Shown here one piece after another: positions 1 through 27,372 of a stretch of 64,000 bases of DNA. The DNA is taken from the NCBI RefSeq assembly GCF_040412425.1, contig NC_089744.1:30606501-30670500 (forward strand), in the 5' to 3' direction. Source of the DNA: Macrobrachium rosenbergii (Eukaryota; Arthropoda; Malacostraca; Decapoda; Palaemonidae). The position numbers and the translations under genes were made by a program. Each line of letters begins with the position of its first letter. The first letter of the stretch is position 1. The notes under the pieces were generated by a model. It ran no database searches. It saw only the letters and a list, made by a program, of their open reading frames with translations, and had not been told where the DNA came from.

Positions 1-190
1 GTTCATATTCTCTATCTTCCATCTTACTTTCCACCCCCGCCTAACAATTGTTTCATAGTGCAACTACGAAGTTTTCCTCCTGTTAGGCTATACCTTTAAA
101 ACCTCCTTTACTCTCGGTTTCCTTTTCAGCGCTGAATGACCTCATCGGTCCCAACGCATGGCCTTTGGCCTAACTTTTATATTCCCTTCC
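1..190 (+). repeat. SINE-like repeat A, copy 1 (cut by window edge)
   Basis: Carries the family landmarks in order: 'aacaattgtttcatagtgca', 'gaagttttcctcctg', 'cagcgctgaatgacctcat' and 'ggcctttggcctaa'. The same ordered landmarks recur in seven other places in this window, all on the + strand. Confidence 0.85.
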
Positions 191-741
191 AAAAGCCTAG
201 TGTGGCTCGAAACTTGCGTTTTTTTTTTAAGATTAAAGGATGTCTTTAGAACGGGTTGTTTATTTGCACTTGGCGTAAGACAGTCACTCTCTGTACAGTG
301 ACTTGTATCCGAATGACTTACACGAGGTAATAAAATATAATTTTGATGTTTTTCTCTCTCCTAAGGTTGCTACTCCAACTGATGAAAATAAAAGGCACAC
401 AACAGACGCCCTTTATAGTTCATATAGAAGGGGACGTTCCGGCAACAGAAGAACTGATAAAGCTTTTCAATTTATCTCTAAGGTAGGAAGGGAGCAGGAC
501 TTTTCTTGCAACGAATTTGTCAGCTAGCAAAAACTAGTATTCAAATCTGTTGATTTATACCTCACATGAAGTGGATGAATTGCATTGAAATTGTAGCATT
601 TCTGAATCAATTAATCATATTTTATCTCAACAATAGAAAAAAATGTTTCATTTGTAATAACAGAGTTTTAATGAGTTCATATTTTGAAAGGAACATCTTA
701 CAAACATATTTACTGAAAGTTCGTATCGTATTCTTCGCCAG
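191..741. other. Intronic sequence upstream of the first visible GT13 exon
   Basis: AT-rich. The ORF at 303-527 has no recognisable domain and no obvious splice context. No upstream GT13 exon could be identified here. Confidence 0.5.
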
Positions 742-16638
<15,897 letters not shown>

Positions 16639-16786
16639 TAACTGGAACTACTTTTTCTAGCGTTGCCTGTTATGCATAATAGGCAGATTCCCCCATTGTT
16701 TGTTTTTTATATGGACAGTAGTTGAAGAGAAAGTGAAGCTTTAAACGATGTTCAAGTGTAAAATTTGCAAAAATGGGGGCAGTATT

Positions 16787-16792
16787 AATAAA
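16787..16792 (+). terminator. Poly(A) signal of the GT13-like gene
   Basis: AATAAA lies 149 bp after the stop codon, followed by an A-rich run. It is the first canonical hexamer downstream of the stop. Confidence 0.65.
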
Positions 16793-16869
16793 AAAAAAAG
16801 GAAAACACTAAAGATGTCTTGTAAAAGTATTTGTCATTAATCATGGAAAGTCAAGCAGATAACAAGAAG

Positions 16870-17582
16870 TACAGAACTTTTTCCAGCTTTTACCAGAGTA
16901 GGAGTAGTATAAGTAGTAGTGAATGGTATTTTCCTTTCAAGCGGCTCCCTTGTTCTTTCCATTTCTCCTTTGTTTGTGCTTGTTTAAATATGTCGTCTCC
17001 GTAGTACTAGATATTTTTGATAAATGCCTTCCTATTTTTACTTTTTCATTTCGACAGATCTGCGAGTAGTAAGATATTAGCTATCAGTTTCTCGATGTTC
17101 TGTTGAAAATTGAAAGGAGAGGTTTTGCCTTCTCAGCGGTTCGCACTGGATGGTGCTTTAAGACATGAAGACAGAAATTTGAATTCTGTGTCTGACCTAT
17201 TTCTGAAGGCACAGCAGCCTGTTGGAGATTTTATCGTTTGGATGTTTGCTGCTGTGCCTTCAGAAATAGAGGAGAAAACATAGAATTCAACTTTTCTGTC
17301 TTCGTGTCTTAGAGCACCATCCAGTGGGAACCGTTGAGAAGGCAAAACCTCCTCCTTTCAACTGAACATCGAGAAATTGATAGCTAACATCTTACTGCTA
17401 GCAGATCTGTCGAAAGGAAAAGAATTAGGAAGGAATTTATCAAAAGAGACAATAAGCTTAAATAAGCACAAAGGAGAAATAGAAAGAGCAAGGGAGCCGT
17501 TTGAAATGCATATCCCATCCACTACTAGTAATACTACTCCTACTCCCATAAAAGCTGGACAAAGTTCTGTGACCACGAAGTG
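16870..17582. mobile_element. Foldback (inverted-repeat) element downstream of the GT13 gene
   Basis: Arms of about 345 bp (16870-17218 and 17249-17582) are imperfect reverse complements around a 30-bp loop. Examples: 'aggcacagcagc' against 'gctgctgtgcct'; 'tttcgacagatctgc' against 'gcagatctgtcgaaa'; 'gggagtaggagtagtat' types at both ends. No transposase is recognisable. It could be a foldback or MITE-like element, or two inverted copies of one repeat. Confidence 0.7.
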
Positions 17583-18202
17583 TTTATAAACATATGTAAG
17601 CATTTGTAAACTTTGAATATGCCCTCGCTCTGAAACTTCATCACACACGAGGTTCAACTGCGAAGCTAAAAGGTATTTAGAAGTTTCTCTCGAGCATATT
17701 TTTTTTTTTTTTCGAATGACTCCAGTAAACTTGCACTTTGAATTTTTTTCAATGTGCCATTTGATTCAATTTTGCATGTTAGAATATACTCCAACAGTGC
17801 CTGTCTATTAACTTTTAATACCCTTTTGCGTTATTTAACTCCTCTTTTAGCGAGAAAAACTTATAAGTAAAATCGTGCGATTTTTCAAAAAGTGGGTTTC
17901 ATGATAGAGATGATGTTCTGTCAGTAGGTATTTCTGTCAGCATTCATTCAAGGAATAATCTAACAAATTTGCGAGATTTTAAACCGCAGCACTCAGGTGC
18001 ACTTTATGTTTTTTTTATAGAGCGACTTTGACCTGGTTCATTTCAAACGAGAATTTTTGAGAGTTTTGAAACAAATCTTGAAAATGTATCACGGTTCGAA
18101 AGTTAATAAAAAAAGGCGTTTTATTAAAGTTAACCCATCGTTCTTCTTGATACACATTAGTGATGCCTTCATCTTTAAAAACACAGAACATATACGGGAT
18201 TT

Positions 18203-18476
18203 TGTCGTTAGTACACCTCACACGGTGCACTTAAGGCTTTTTTGTAGTGTCCCTTCGGCCCCTAGCTGCAATCTCTTTCATTCCTTTGACTTTACCTCCA
18301 TTCTTATTCTGTTTTTCCATCTTCCTTTTCACCCTCCCAACAATTGTTACATAGTGCAACTGCGAGGTTTTCCTCCTGTTATCCTTTAGAACCTTTTTAC
18401 TCCTAGTTTCCCTTTCAGTGCTGAAAGACCTCGTATGTCCCCACGCTTGGCCTTTGGCCTAAATTTTATATGCTAT
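18203..18476 (+). repeat. SINE-like repeat A, copy 3
   Basis: Reads 'gtacacctcacacggtgcac' ... 'cccttcggcccctagctgca' ... 'cgcttggcctttggcctaaa'. Confidence 0.87.
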
Positions 18477-18689
18477 TCGTCAGACACCTAATCTCCATCC
18501 AGTTTCTTTACCCCTTAAAACAATATGTTCATGCAAATGTTTAGAGGAAAATGGGACGCCACCACCTTAGAAAAGTGGCCTTTGCAAAGGAACACTTCAA
18601 TAACTACGAGTGTATAAAAAAAAAATGCCTGTAACAAAACCACATTGGTCACAAGACTCGACAACTTAAGAGATAGCTCTAAAATGGAC

Positions 18690-18770
18690 TACCAAATTAT
18701 TTACTGAAGAAGCTGCTGCAGGGTTTCATGCCCTGAAACATAGCCAAGGAAAATCAACAGACTAAGGATT
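18690..18770 (+). other. Possible Penelope-type terminal motif
   Basis: 'gaagaagctgctgcagggtt' followed by 'tcatgccctgaaacatagcc' has the layout CTGA(A)GA - hairpin (GGG/CCC) - GAAAC seen at Penelope element ends. There is no associated coding sequence, so this is only a suggestion. Confidence 0.3.
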
Positions 18771-18779
18771 TTGGTCGTC

Positions 18780-19900
18780 ATATCCTCAGTCGAGTCCATG
18801 ACCAGGTAAAAACATACATTTTATTACTTGAATTTTATATAATCCTACAGTGCATATGTTGAAAACAGTAGGCGTAAGGATTCTGTCTACTTCGCGATAC
18901 TCTTCCTGGTTGAGTTTTTTTTTTTTTTTATTTTTTTACTGTTCCAGTTAAAATAGCTGTTGGTGTTCTCGATTTTCATAAGTTTTTGTCAAAAGCTTAT
19001 GATATGGTTCTGAGGACAGTTTATCGGTTTCACCTTCAAGGTTGGTGGTGATATATTGTCTGTATTTTCTTTCTGTTTTGGGCAGCCATTTTAGTCCAGG
19101 CTTTGTATGTATTGTATATCATTGGCGGGGGTATTCTAGTTGGAAACTAGTCTCATTTTTTTTATTTACAGTCATTTGCAAATTCATTTGCAAGCTCTTT
19201 GTTTTCATTTTAAATTCCAAATGAATGAAATTGATTAACAAAATATTCTCCACACAATGAACTTCCTCGTTACATCATCAGATATAGGCCTAGTATGCTG
19301 TTTTTTATTTTAATATTTCATGTGGATATAGTTGACCTTTTATTATTTTTTCTTCTTCCTTAATGTCACAAGTCTCCCACAGAGTTCGCTATTTTTACAG
19401 ATATGTTATCTGTTACACATAAAGATACATAGTTGTTTGATATTTGTATGAGCGAGATCTCACATTTCATTTAAGAATGAGACAAGAACTAAATAAGGTT
19501 ACGAGGAAAAAGCTTTCATGCTCTAGAGAAAATCAGGAAAAAGGCTTTGTTTTAGTTGTGCAAGATAAAGAACGTTATTGTTCATCCTTATATTAAATTG
19601 CAGTGTGAAAATGCAAATAATAATCGTCGTAAAATGCGGTATTCACTGAATAATACTTTGTAGTTATATTCTGCCCAATCCATAGTGTAGTGTAAAAACA
19701 GCTGGAACAGCTCACCCACAGCGCCGGCGTAGGCAATAATGAAAACCATTAATCATTTATTCTTAAATATCAGCTGGAAGATGAAATTATCTATCAGTAC
19801 ATAATAATGCTTGAGCCTGTCTATATAAATCTAACGATACGAAATTATTCGTTTTGACATTGTCAATGTCGCCCTTTCAAAGAGGAAACCCCTACATGGC
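18780..19900. other. Intergenic, nothing recognised
   Basis: AT-rich with homopolymer T runs (18905-18930). It lies between the GT13 gene and the next promoter. No coding or repeat landmark. Confidence 0.4.
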
Positions 19901-19929
19901 AACTCGAACTTTGGCATCAAATGAGTTTA

Positions 19930-19955
19930 GGTGACGTCACAGTTTACTATAAGAT
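19930..19955 (+). promoter_or_regulatory. CRE plus TATA-like core promoter
   Basis: A perfect palindromic TGACGTCA at 19932-19939 is followed by 'tttactataag' (TATA-like) about 110 bp before the ATG at 20062. Locally the sequence becomes CpG-rich, unlike its AT-rich surroundings. CRE boxes bind CREB/ATF proteins (established); use here is inferred. Confidence 0.55.
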
Positions 19956-20061
19956 GTCAGCGCGAATGTACGTCGGGTGAAACGTTCTGTGAAAATTTGG
20001 TGAAAATCGAGTGCTTCGAGGTGTCACTGGGGTTTGCTTGGTGGAAAATCGTTGCCGAAAT

Positions 20062-20240
20062 ATGGAAGACAAAGACGCTCACATCGAGCGGCTCTCGAGA
20101 GAGTGCGAGGCGCTGAAAAAAGAGTTGGAAAAGTCCATGCAAGAGCGAGATGTTTTGTTGTGCGAAGTCAATCGTCTCAAGTTCGAACTTCAGATGTCGG
20201 ATTTGAAGAGATTAAAGGAAGAGGAAGCCATTGAAGTCAG
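20062..20240 (+). CDS. First coding exon of an unidentified coiled-coil protein
   Basis: ATG 20062 has A at -3 and G at +4. The exon encodes 59 codons plus two bases up to a consensus donor (CAG|gtaaat at 20241). Residues MEDKDAHIERLSRECEALKK through about residue 57 show heptad-spaced Leu/Ile with many Glu/Lys/Arg, a continuous coiled coil. The GC-rich composition, Kozak context, donor and upstream CRE/TATA all favour a real first exon. I do not recognise the family from 59 residues, and no following exon was found in the window, so the intron may exceed 43 kb or the next exons are too short to see. Confidence 0.65.
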
Positions 20241-20474
20241 GTAAATGATGTGACCGAGACTTTTTCCATCGCCGAGTCGGATGCGTCCATCTCGGGGACA
20301 TGACACTCGATGTGTCGAGTGATACAGGCACAAGTTAAGACAGCTGACGAGGAGGAGCACGAGACCGAGACACTCTTCTTGAGGTCACCCTTACGACCAG
20401 AGAATACGATCGTGACGTTTAAGCATTTCCGCCTCACCCTCTCACTCCATACAGGTCCCTTTAAATCCTTTTTC

Positions 20475-20690
20475 TTCACGTAAATACTCATTCCTTCCCT
20501 TCCCCCGAGGCTTTGGTTAAATCCCCCTCCCCCTCCAAAAAAAAAAAAAATGCCCTAGAGGGCCTCATAGGTATAGCACATTTTTCTTCACTCTAATACT
20601 CCCTCCTTCCCTCCCTCCTGAGGCCTAGGTTAAATTTCCCCTTCCCCTCCAAAAAAAAAAAAAAACATACCCCAAAGAGCCTCATGAGGG
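20475..20690. repeat. About 105-bp tandem duplication
   Basis: Two copies share 'ccttccctcc/cc..gaggc', 'ggttaaat', 'ccccctcccc', an A13-15 run and 'gagggcctcat'. It lies just after the coiled-coil exon donor. Confidence 0.7.
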
Positions 20691-22860
20691 CTTGGCGACG
20701 GTCAGTTTGCGATCGTAACCTTGGTCCGGGCAGGACTCTTCCTTGTAGGCCGTTGGTACGATCCTAAGGATTGTTCTGGGTACTCCTAAGGCAAGCCCTT
20801 GGGGATTGTAGGCATATTGTCCAACTTACGTCAGCTCGACTTTGTTGTAGACTCATCTGTGTATGTGTGCGTGTAGGTGTGTGTAAGTAACTTGTTGGGC
20901 GTTAACTAAGCAATCAAAGTGTGATTAGATTACCCTTATGTAAATAGATAATAGATTACTGTTATGGGGAATTACACCTAGTAGAAATTATGGGAGGTTT
21001 ATATTAGCTTATAAAAAATAATAAATGCTAGTTTAACCAATAGCCCAATTGAGTATGAATGTAAAATATATATTTTTTCATACTGCCCAGCAAGGTTTTG
21101 AAGTGATTTTCATAAAATTTCATGTTTACACAGAATAGTATTTCTGCCCAGGAAATATTTTTTGGTGATAGTTTTATTGGCGTACTAAGGTTCTTGCATT
21201 CATATCCTTTGCAGACCTATTGTTTTTGTTTTTCTGTATTTTTCCTTCCTTCACAGAATCCCAGCAAACTGAGTTTTTGGATTTCCAGAATAATCAGTAA
21301 AGAAATCTTTAAAATTAAAAGTTTAGATATTATATCAGGAAACTCGTATTTCAGAAGTGATACAGTTTAACCTAGCTTAACCTAGGGTGCTGGGACCTAG
21401 CCTAACCTGACTGGGTCTTCAGGCCCCTGAGCTAACTTGACTTTGAAATCTGTGAATGATACAAATATGCAAGGATGCCTCTCAGTAATTTTAATATATA
21501 AGGCCCTAAGTACTTCACTTAGCAATAACGAATGGAAGAAGAACCCCTCATTAAGAGATTCTCAAATACCTGTTTCATCACTGATAATGTAAGAATTTGT
21601 GTTGTTTACTAATGGACTTTAAATAACATAGGCTGGATGATGAGTAGCAAATCACAAGCAGAGGGTTGCAGATAAGGTAATGGCCAGAATCATTTGAAAC
21701 GCCAGTGAAAATACTGGAAAAAGTATTTCTATGGGGAAAACACTGTTATTAACCGTATTGTGATTTTGACAAATTTGCCCGTCATTGCCATTGGCAGTGC
21801 TTTGTTAAACCCATGACACGCCCCCTTTTCTAAGCAGTAATGGAAAATCAAAGTGGAAATGGAGGTTTAAGCTGGGGAAAAAGTATGGGTGCAATACTGA
21901 GATGCATCTGAACCCAGCCTACAGTGTGGCATCTTGCCACTCCCTGGGGAGGAGGAAGCTAGCTTGACCAAAGGCACTATGAAATATTGTGAAATACTGT
22001 GATGCATACTAACCTAACCCGACTCAAGGCATCTTACCTGACTTGGTTACTTTATATAGCCTATTTATTGTCATCTTCATCGGCTTCCTCAACCTAACTT
22101 TTCAGTAAGGCCTAAGACAAATGTTTTCCACTGCATTCCCATATCATTGTTAGATGTAAAGTGTGTGTAATGAGTTAACCAAATATTTCAAATCTCAAAT
22201 TTGTCAAAATCAAATCAGAAATTATCAGAAAAAATAAATTTTACTCTTCAGGCAATCTACTTCTCAAATAGATCAAGCTATACACATTTTTCAGTACTGC
22301 GTCTGTACAACTCCAAATAAGGTGATCACATGCATACAGACCTTTTGATATTTGGACACATTGCTGAATTTTATATAAAGTATGATCTTTAAACAATTTT
22401 GAAGAAAAAACACCATTATTCTTTATGACAATTCTCAAAATATCACAACAAATGTATCTTTGGTTGAGACTCAAAATCTTGTGAAAAATCATTTACTCAT
22501 TATTTGATAGTAACTGCTGCAATTAGAAAAAGATGGACAGAATGCAGTATATTAAAGGAATACTACCGGAAGAAGCCTGAGTAATGTATATTTAATGATA
22601 GAGAATTTCTGCAGCCTATCATTATCTTGGTAACTATATTACTAGCAGTTTTGTTTAAAAGGAAAAAGTGACTTAGATTTTACTATCAGTATTATTGACC
22701 CCATTATTTATGACAGATCTTATAGATTTAAAGTCTTGAGCATGAGGTCTGAAAAAATTCATTTAACACAAGACTAAATGGAAACACTGTTGTGATAGAT
22801 GGAATAGCTGGAAATGGATAAAGTGGACTGCAAGTGAATAAAAATACAGTATCTCATTGG
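20691..22860. other. Non-coding sequence, nothing firm
   Basis: Contains degenerate CCTAA-type motifs at 21365-21415 and 22005-22025 but no array. The remaining short ORFs have no support. Confidence 0.4.
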
Positions 22861-22866
22861 TAGAAA

Positions 22867-23064
22867 ATGGTGGAGATTCTGGAACAATGTGACCCTAAAA
22901 TTTCAGCATCCACTGCTAAAGTAGTACAGTGGGAAGATCACCTTACGAAAGCGACAGGGCAAAGACCTGTCGGAAGGTTCAGGAAATCGTGGAAAATGGA
23001 CGTAAGTGAAGACCTAGTCCTGATAGAGGTTCTGGCAGAACTTGCAAGAGGCAGAAAAGAATAA
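22867..23064 (+). pseudogene. LINE ORF2 C-terminal relic
   Basis: Encodes VVQWEDHLTKATGQRPVGRF then RKSWKMDVSEDLVLIEV and ELARGRKE. This is the usual LINE tail pattern (W-GH...GRP-K-W-DDV...ELARDR-EW) in degraded form. No upstream RT in frame. Confidence 0.55.
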
Positions 23065-23330
23065 AGAGAACTCATGTTCCACATCTAACCCTGTAAGGGG
23101 AAAAGCTGATGTAAAACATTTGTGATGCTGAACTGCATTATGGTTAAGGTGTACCCTAAAGAGCATGAACATTGTCAATATAGAAACAAGGAGTATATAT
23201 CCGGAATTTCAGGATTCTTGATGAACATTTGAATATATTAAGGAGATCAAAGTATGAGAAATAGGTAAGGAAAAAAATATGAATATAAACATCTCAGACC
23301 AAATAAAGGCAGAGAAAAATGCTATATTGG

Positions 23331-23345
23331 ATATTATTATTATTA

Positions 23346-23398
<53 letters not shown>

Positions 23399-23535
23399 AT
23401 TATGAAACCTGTTCATATGGAACAAGCCCACAGGGGCCATTGACTTAAAATTCAAGCTTCCAAAGAATATGGTGTTCATTAGGAAGAAGTAAGAGGAGTT
23501 AGCCTAAAGGGAAATACAAAAATGAGAGATCCCAC
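23331..23535 (-). mobile_element. LINE 3' end with (AAT)n tail, copy 2
   Basis: Minus-strand copy of the 3' UTR at 1.7 kb: 'acaagcccacaggggccatt' and 'aattcaagcttccaaagaat', with the (ATT)n tail at 23331-23396. Confidence 0.75.
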
Positions 23536-25860
23536 TTATTAAAAAAAAGATATGAGGATAAACCAGTACAGTAAATAAACAAAGAAAAGTTACGTTACTG
23601 TATGGTATATTATTTTTGCACCATGCCAGAATCTCCATAACTGCACTAGGGAGTAGACAAATTTTTTAAAAATCTTTGTGTGAGTTGAATAGAATTTTTA
23701 CCATGGCCTAGTTGGTTACATGCAGTTTTTACCATGGCCTAGTTGTTGGTAACTTCGTGCAGTTTTGAGCAGTTGTACTCAGTTGTCTGCACTTGCTGGT
23801 ACCTAGTAGCTGCTGTACAGTACCATTGATTTTTGAGGCCCTTATTCTTTCTGTAGGCAAGTCCTTTTATATGTGACCCAGTGGTTTCATTCATCCTTAA
23901 CCTACCTGCTGGTAGGCAACTGCTTTGTCACAAGCTTCAAAGCGGGATAAGGTTTGTCTGAGGGTATATTTGTATAGAAGACTTCCAGAATTTACTTTAT
24001 TTGCCTGGTTAGACATCTTAGTCTGTACCTGTAATTATCAGCAGCCTTTAAGTGGGGTAATTTTCCTTGAACAGGTGGTTGGCTGTTCTTTTCACCTGTT
24101 GCTGTATTTGCTCAGGTTAGGTAGTCCCAGTATTCTTAGCTAGCCTGTGTGAATTGTTTTTGGTTAGTTTCATGTGTCTGTTGATTTTGAGGCTAATATA
24201 AATGTGGGTGTTTTTTTGTTCTTTATATTTGTAATTTGTTGATTGAATGACTCTTGAGTTTCATTCACGCAAATTGATTTCTTTTATTAAAGCCTGGGAA
24301 TTTCCATGACTAGTGTTTAGCCAAGTGATCATTCTGGTAAAACACATTCTAGTAGTGGTACTGAAGCTGGTTATCAGTGATGTTTATGGATTGCACTATC
24401 ATTAACCTAGATTACTGTAGCTTGTATATGAATATAGTTCTCTTTTAATTCACCATAATTACTTGTATCTCATATATCTTCTGAGTAACATTTTTACTCT
24501 CTGAATTATAGGAAGCCATATGCTTTTAGGTCTGTGATTCATATTAATGTTAGCAGTGATTATTACATTTCCTGCAAGCAACACTGGTGAGGACTTGCTC
24601 TCCTCTCAGTGGGATTTGTTCCTGTGAAGGCAAACTGTTGTCTTTTCTGTAGAAGTAGTCTTTTGTGCAAGCTGGAATAGGTTAACAGATTAGTAAATTA
24701 ACAGCAGCAGGTTACTGCCTACTCCTCATTTACTGTACACCCCAATTTTTTATCATCCCATGTAAAGAGAGTATGCTTCTGTTGCTATGGACCTGTTTTC
24801 TATAGGTCATTGGAGAGTATTTTGTGTCACTGTTAAACAAACTTTGTTGTGGCTTTTGGCTGTGGGATTACTCTTGATTTTTTTATGCCGGATGGCTGTC
24901 TCAAGGGGAATAGGGTGTGAAAGAGTATGTGTGAAGAATTTTTTGGTGTGTCTCCACTGCAGTTGGCACAGTACATGACCAGGCGTTAGAAGACCCAAAA
25001 GCAAACACTGGTATCTTAGGGGTTAACACATTGCCCATAACTACCACCTCCCTGGTTCTTTTGAGCCTAAGTCTCTTACTGCTTCGGCCTTGGCTTCTCA
25101 GCTGGGGTATTCTAGTAGAGGAGACTTAACCCACGTCTTCCGTTTGTGTTGAGACACGGGGATGTGTAAGGCATGTGGTCATCTCTGGGCTTGCCCAGAG
25201 AATTTTCTGTCCTGCCTTAGGTGTTGTTGAATTGTATGTGTTTTATTGTTTCAGAATCCAATGGTTGTTTTGCACACTTGCCTTGACAGTCCTGTGCCAT
25301 TGTTGAAGTTAGGAGTAATAGGCTAAGTGAAAGCAAGGGGAAGAAACTTTTTCCTCCTCTTCTTTCTTAACCCCTTTTTCTTCCTCCTCTTGATCTTCCC
25401 CTGTCTTTGGACAGGTGTGTTATCCCCAAAAATATGTATCGGATATGCAATGACTAAATGTGGCCTGGGGACTCATTAGGTCTACAAAAAAAAAAAAAAA
25501 ACGAACTCTAGCACTCTAAAGTTAAATCTACATGAGAAATTGTTTCACTTTTTTCATGCGATACCTCAATCAAAGGACGCAAGCTTGTCTTATCAGCAGT
25601 TAAACAACTGTCATTATCAAGAATCATATTCTGATTTGACATTCTCAGTCTCAATTCAATCCAGATTTCCAGAACTGAAAAAATATAAGGCCATTTACTG
25701 TTCCCGTAGCCTATATGATTCAGGGAAAAGTACCAAATCAAAATCTAGAGTAACTTTTATGGCTCTCACCTGTGTATGTACAGTAGAGTGTCAGGTGACT
25801 AGAGTGCCTCTGTGAAAATACACCACTCCTCTTTTCTGTACTGTACTTTCTATTCCACAA
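23536..25860. other. Non-coding sequence, nothing recognised
   Basis: One short local duplication ('ttaccatggcctagttg' at about 23700 and 23730) and a poly(A) run at 25486. No convincing exon. Confidence 0.4.
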
Positions 25861-26440
25861 ATTTCTACTCATCTGCAACCTCCATTCTCGTAGTTCTTAT
25901 GCAAGTAGGTTTGGGCCTTCCAACTTCTGGTGCCCATGGGAACCCAACTGGCTCTGTCATGTAATATTCTCCCAGGGTTGTGCAAAAGACATGTCCAATC
26001 CATCTCCATCACCCATTCATTGTTATCCCATTTACAGATTGAACTGCCATAATATCTCATATGGTATTATTGCTAACTCTAGTCTGCCACCTGACTCCTA
26101 ATATTCATAAAAATTCAGGTCTGCATGTATGTAATTTTATTCTACAGTATTTGGTATCCTAATCATCTTCAGCCTGTCCTGTTTCAGTTGCCAATTTTAG
26201 TCTTTCACTAATTCCAGTTCAAGAGAACCTTTACTGGATATCATTGCTCCTAAATATTTGAAAAATTCAACCTCATCAATCCTCTCTCCATCCAGTGCTA
26301 TTTCTTGCACATACTCAATCTTCATTACCTTTGTTTTTCTGAGGTTTATTTTAGTCTCAGGTTGTTTAGAGATAGCATTCTTTGATGCACTCTGTATAAA
26401 AAGCATCATCTGCATATCTAATAAAAGACTAACAAACTTA
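25860..26440 (-). pseudogene. RT fragment of a LINE
   Basis: Minus strand: a YADD RT box at about 26403-26414, then after a frameshift KINLRKTKVMKI, IALDGERIDEVEFFKYLGAM and ISSKGS, the standard block after the RT active site. A C-terminal tail follows (MDNNEWVMEMDWTC ... RSWKAQTYLHKN). Truncated upstream of YADD at about 26440. Confidence 0.75.
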
Positions 26441-27268
26441 GAGCTTCAAAAACCTCTGTTGATATGAAAGAAACAGCTCTGGGTGACGTATCCCAAGGAT
26501 GATTTAATTTTTTGTATGAATTAATTTGCTTGATAATTTAAAAGAGACCCCTTATGATTATACATGAAAATGAAAGACCTGAACCTCAGAAGAATACAGT
26601 ACTAGAAATATCTTCCTAAGAAAATACAGTACGTGGTCTGATTCCGTGTAGAGCAAGATCTGAAATGCTAGGAGCTCTCCTGCATTCAGGTACACAGTAA
26701 CTAATGCCAGGTCCATGTATGACTTGGTCTCTTGAACCTGTAGGTCATCTGAAGTCATTTTGCTGGAAGTGAAATGGGTTTAAGATGCAGTCGTCCTGGA
26801 TGAAAGAGACAGGGCAAATGCTATCCATCTTGCTTTGAACGCAAGTGATAATACTCCTTGACCTCACAAGTAGAGTATTAGAGGCAATATGTTGGTAAAA
26901 TTATTTGATCACTGTGAAGTAACATGATTAGAAAGAAATCAAGAAAATATACTGAAAGGCAGAATCATCCATGATACAATAGTAATCTGAATTCTCACAA
27001 GAGAGTGGACAACAGCCTCATTGTTTGTCATGCACTGTATATCTGGGATAAAAATGTTTCTTAGTGGTTAGATGAATCTGTTCCTAACACTACTTATCAG
27101 TGGAAAAGTTAATTTCTCTTTTTCTTAATGGTAATGACTCTCTTTCTACAAGAAGAAATGTTTGAACATATTTATTTTAGATCTGTAAAACATAATCAGG
27201 TTGTTATTTGGCACGTTTAAAACTTTTCATACATTATCATTAATCCTAAAATAATTTGAATGGGTAAT
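26441..27268. other. Non-coding sequence, nothing recognised
   Basis: No repeat or coding landmark was found on either strand. Confidence 0.35.
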
Positions 27269-27372
27269 ATATATATATATATATATATATAGTATATACA
27301 CACCATATGTGTGTGTTTTATATATATTGTATACTGTAGTAGGCCATATAGGCCTATACACATACATACATA

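Noticed and set aside
303..527. A further upstream exon of the GT13 gene
   Set aside because: The 74-codon ORF has no family similarity I can see and lacks a convincing acceptor/donor pair.
21365..22025. Interstitial arthropod telomere repeats (CCTAA)n
   Set aside because: Only isolated, imperfect CCTAAC motifs; no array.
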